This document shows positions 6,544 through 7,713 of a stretch of DNA of 7,713 bases, one piece after another. Position 1 is the first letter of the stretch, and each line of letters opens with the position of its first letter. The stretch comes from CAZIVO01 sp964542765. GTDB taxonomy: Bacteria > Planctomycetota > UBA1135 > UBA2386. The notes beneath the pieces were generated by a model. It did no database searches and was not told the DNA's origin. It was given only the letters and a program-made list of their open reading frames with translations. The stretch spans positions 1 through 7,713 of the forward strand of contig CAZIVO010000139.1 in the NCBI GenBank assembly GCA_964542765.1, written 5' to 3'. The position numbers and the translations under genes are program-made.

Positions 6544-7662
6544 ATGATCTCCCGCACCCTTCCTCTCTGGGTTCTGTCTCTCATCGTCGTGGCCTGTGGG
6601 GTTACCCAGCCAGAAAAGCAGGGCGATGGACCCGAAGCTCCGACCAAGGACTTCGTGATCCAGGCCGGCAAGGCGGTCGATCCGCTGCCTGGCGAAACCT
6701 GGTTCCGCAATATCCGCCAGCTGACGTTCGGCGGTGAGAACGCCGAGGCCTACTGGTCCAATGACGGCACTCGACTCATCCTGCAGAGCAAGCGCCCTCC
6801 CTTCCTGTGCGACCAGATCTTCACGATCGATCTGGCAAGTGGTGAAACCAAGCTGGTGAGCACCGGAAAGGGGCGCACCACCTGCAGCTACTACATGCAA
6901 GGTGACCGCAAGATCATCTACGCATCGACTCACCTCGCCGACGAAGACTGCCCGCCACCAGTCTTCCGGGTCAACGGACGCTACGTCTGGGCCATCTACG
7001 AAGGTTTCGACATCTTCGTCGCCAACCCCGACGGCAGTGACCTCACACGCCTGACCAGCGCCAAAGGCTATGACGCCGAGGCGACTGTCTGCCCGGTCAC
7101 GGGAAGGGTCGTCTTCACCTCGGTACGCGACGGCGACCTGGAACTGTATTCGATGCAGCCCGATGGCAGCGACATCAAGCGCCTGACAAACCGCACAGGC
7201 TACGACGGCGGAGCCTTCTACTCGCCCGACGGCAGCAAGATCGTCCAGCGATCAGGATTCCCCAAGAACCCCGAAGAGGAGGAGGAGTATCTATCCTTCC
7301 TCAAAAAAGGACTGGTCGTGCCCAGCCACATGGAGATCACGGTCATCGATCGCGATGGCAGCAACTTCCGGCAGGTGACAAGCAATGGCAAGGCCAACTT
7401 CGGACCCTACTGGCACCCCGACAATCGACGGATCATCTTCGCTAGCAATCTCGGTGACCCCAAGGGGCGGGACTTCGAACTCTACCTGATCGATGAAGGC
7501 GGCCAGAATCTGGTGCAACTAACCCACAACCCCTCCTTCGACGGATTCCCCATGTTCTCCCCCGATGGCAAGCACCTCGTGTTCGCGAGCAATCGCTTCG
7601 GCAAGGAACGTGGCGAAACCAACGTATTCGTAGCGGAATGGGTAGAGGGCGGAGGTCAGTGA
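6544..7662 (+). CDS. TolB-like PD40 beta-propeller lipoprotein
   Basis: The 372-residue product starts MISRTLPLW and has a hydrophobic core ending in the lipobox VVAC, with lipidated C18. The open frame could start 40 codons earlier, but that stretch is Arg-rich and would hide the signal peptide. The mature part is a propeller of PD40-type blades, seen as RQLTF (58-62), TRLTSAKGYDAEATVCP (from about 168), KRLTNRTGYDGGAFYSPDG (from about 212), NFGPYWHPDNRRIIFASN (from 285) and FDGFPMFSPDGKHLVFASN (from 332). Between blades is a charged insert, NPEEEEEYLSFLKKGLVVP (from 242), then ITVIDRDGSN. This insert, with the GETNVFVAEW ending, is what I recall from a conserved TolB-like subfamily that is often stand-alone or fused to hydrolases. 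It should sit in the periplasm or on the outer membrane and bind a ligand or protein, and there is no catalytic motif. It differs from true TolB by its lipid anchor and lack of the N-terminal TolB domain. Confidence 0.85.
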   Translation: MISRTLPLWVLSLIVVACGVTQPEKQGDGPEAPTKDFVIQAGKAVDPLPGETWFRNIRQLTFGGENAEAYWSNDGTRLILQSKRPPFLCDQIFTIDLASGETKLVSTGKGRTTCSYYMQGDRKIIYASTHLADEDCPPPVFRVNGRYVWAIYEGFDIFVANPDGSDLTRLTSAKGYDAEATVCPVTGRVVFTSVRDGDLELYSMQPDGSDIKRLTNRTGYDGGAFYSPDGSKIVQRSGFPKNPEEEEEYLSFLKKGLVVPSHMEITVIDRDGSNFRQVTSNGKANFGPYWHPDNRRIIFASNLGDPKGRDFELYLIDEGGQNLVQLTHNPSFDGFPMFSPDGKHLVFASNRFGKERGETNVFVAEWVEGGGQ

Positions 7663-7683
7663 TGGGAATCGCGCTCGCTCCTG

Positions 7684-7713
7684 TCAGGGGAGTTCGGCGT
7701 CGATGACACACGA
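7684..7713 (-). CDS. Possible C-terminal end of a gene entering from the right
   Basis: Reading inward from the window edge on the minus strand gives a short open frame ending ...CVIDAELP followed by TGA at 7686-7684. It would be convergent with the PD40 lipoprotein, 21 bases away. Ten codons are too few to identify a family, and this could be chance. Confidence 0.2.
   Translation of the reverse strand, partial: SCVIDAELP

Noticed and set aside
5883..6544. Plus-strand open frames opposite the minus-strand lipoprotein
   Set aside because: Two overlapping frames with basic, Pro/His-rich, motif-free translations. The minus strand has a signal peptide and lipobox and is the coding strand.
6426..6710. 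95-codon upstream extension of the minus-strand lipoprotein frame
   Set aside because: It runs into the divergent PD40 gene, is Arg-rich, and would place the lipoprotein signal in the middle of the protein.
7662..7706. ATG overlapping the PD40 stop (TGATG), suggesting a coupled downstream gene
   Set aside because: The frame closes after 14 codons at a TGA (7704-7706), with no sign of a real small protein.

Overview
This is a high-GC bacterial window (about 60% by eye), densely packed with genes on both strands. Two genes start with a lipoprotein signal and lipobox, and a membrane glycosyltransferase resembles those that modify lipid A or exported glycans, so the host is probably Gram-negative. 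A Hanks-type kinase next to a PP2C phosphatase, an inositol-phosphate synthase and PD40 propeller lipoproteins would fit a myxobacterium-like, planctomycete-like or similar environmental lineage. No single feature fixes the phylum.

Layout. Positions 1-691 (minus strand) hold the N-terminal part of an ArnT/PMT-like membrane glycosyltransferase. Its reading frame stays open to the window edge, but family resemblance is lost at about 125-148, where the DNA becomes rich in C/G homopolymers. It is coupled by a TGATG overlap to an upstream DPM1-like family-2 glycosyltransferase (691-1473, minus). Head to head with that gene, with no spacer, is a myo-inositol-1-phosphate synthase (1473-2750, plus). 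A short TPR protein (2779-3276, minus) follows, convergent with the synthase and divergent from the next block.

The centre is a two-gene signalling unit on the plus strand. The first gene (3422-4738) is a serine/threonine kinase with an unusual cysteine-rich tail of four CxxC...CPWC modules. The second (4745-5554), six bases later, is a stand-alone PP2C phosphatase. Together they would form a reversible phosphorylation switch. The tail has no membrane anchor and looks like a zinc-binding docking or sensing region. This is the most distinctive item in the window.

The right part holds two divergent lipoproteins: an unrecognised one (5619-6425, minus) and a TolB-like PD40 propeller (6544-7662, plus). 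A possible C-terminal scrap of another minus-strand gene lies at the end. I see no rRNA, tRNA, CRISPR array, transposase or integrase. The closest thing to a new system is the kinase with the four-module Cys tail, its phosphatase and perhaps the divergent TPR gene. That grouping is an inference from gene order.
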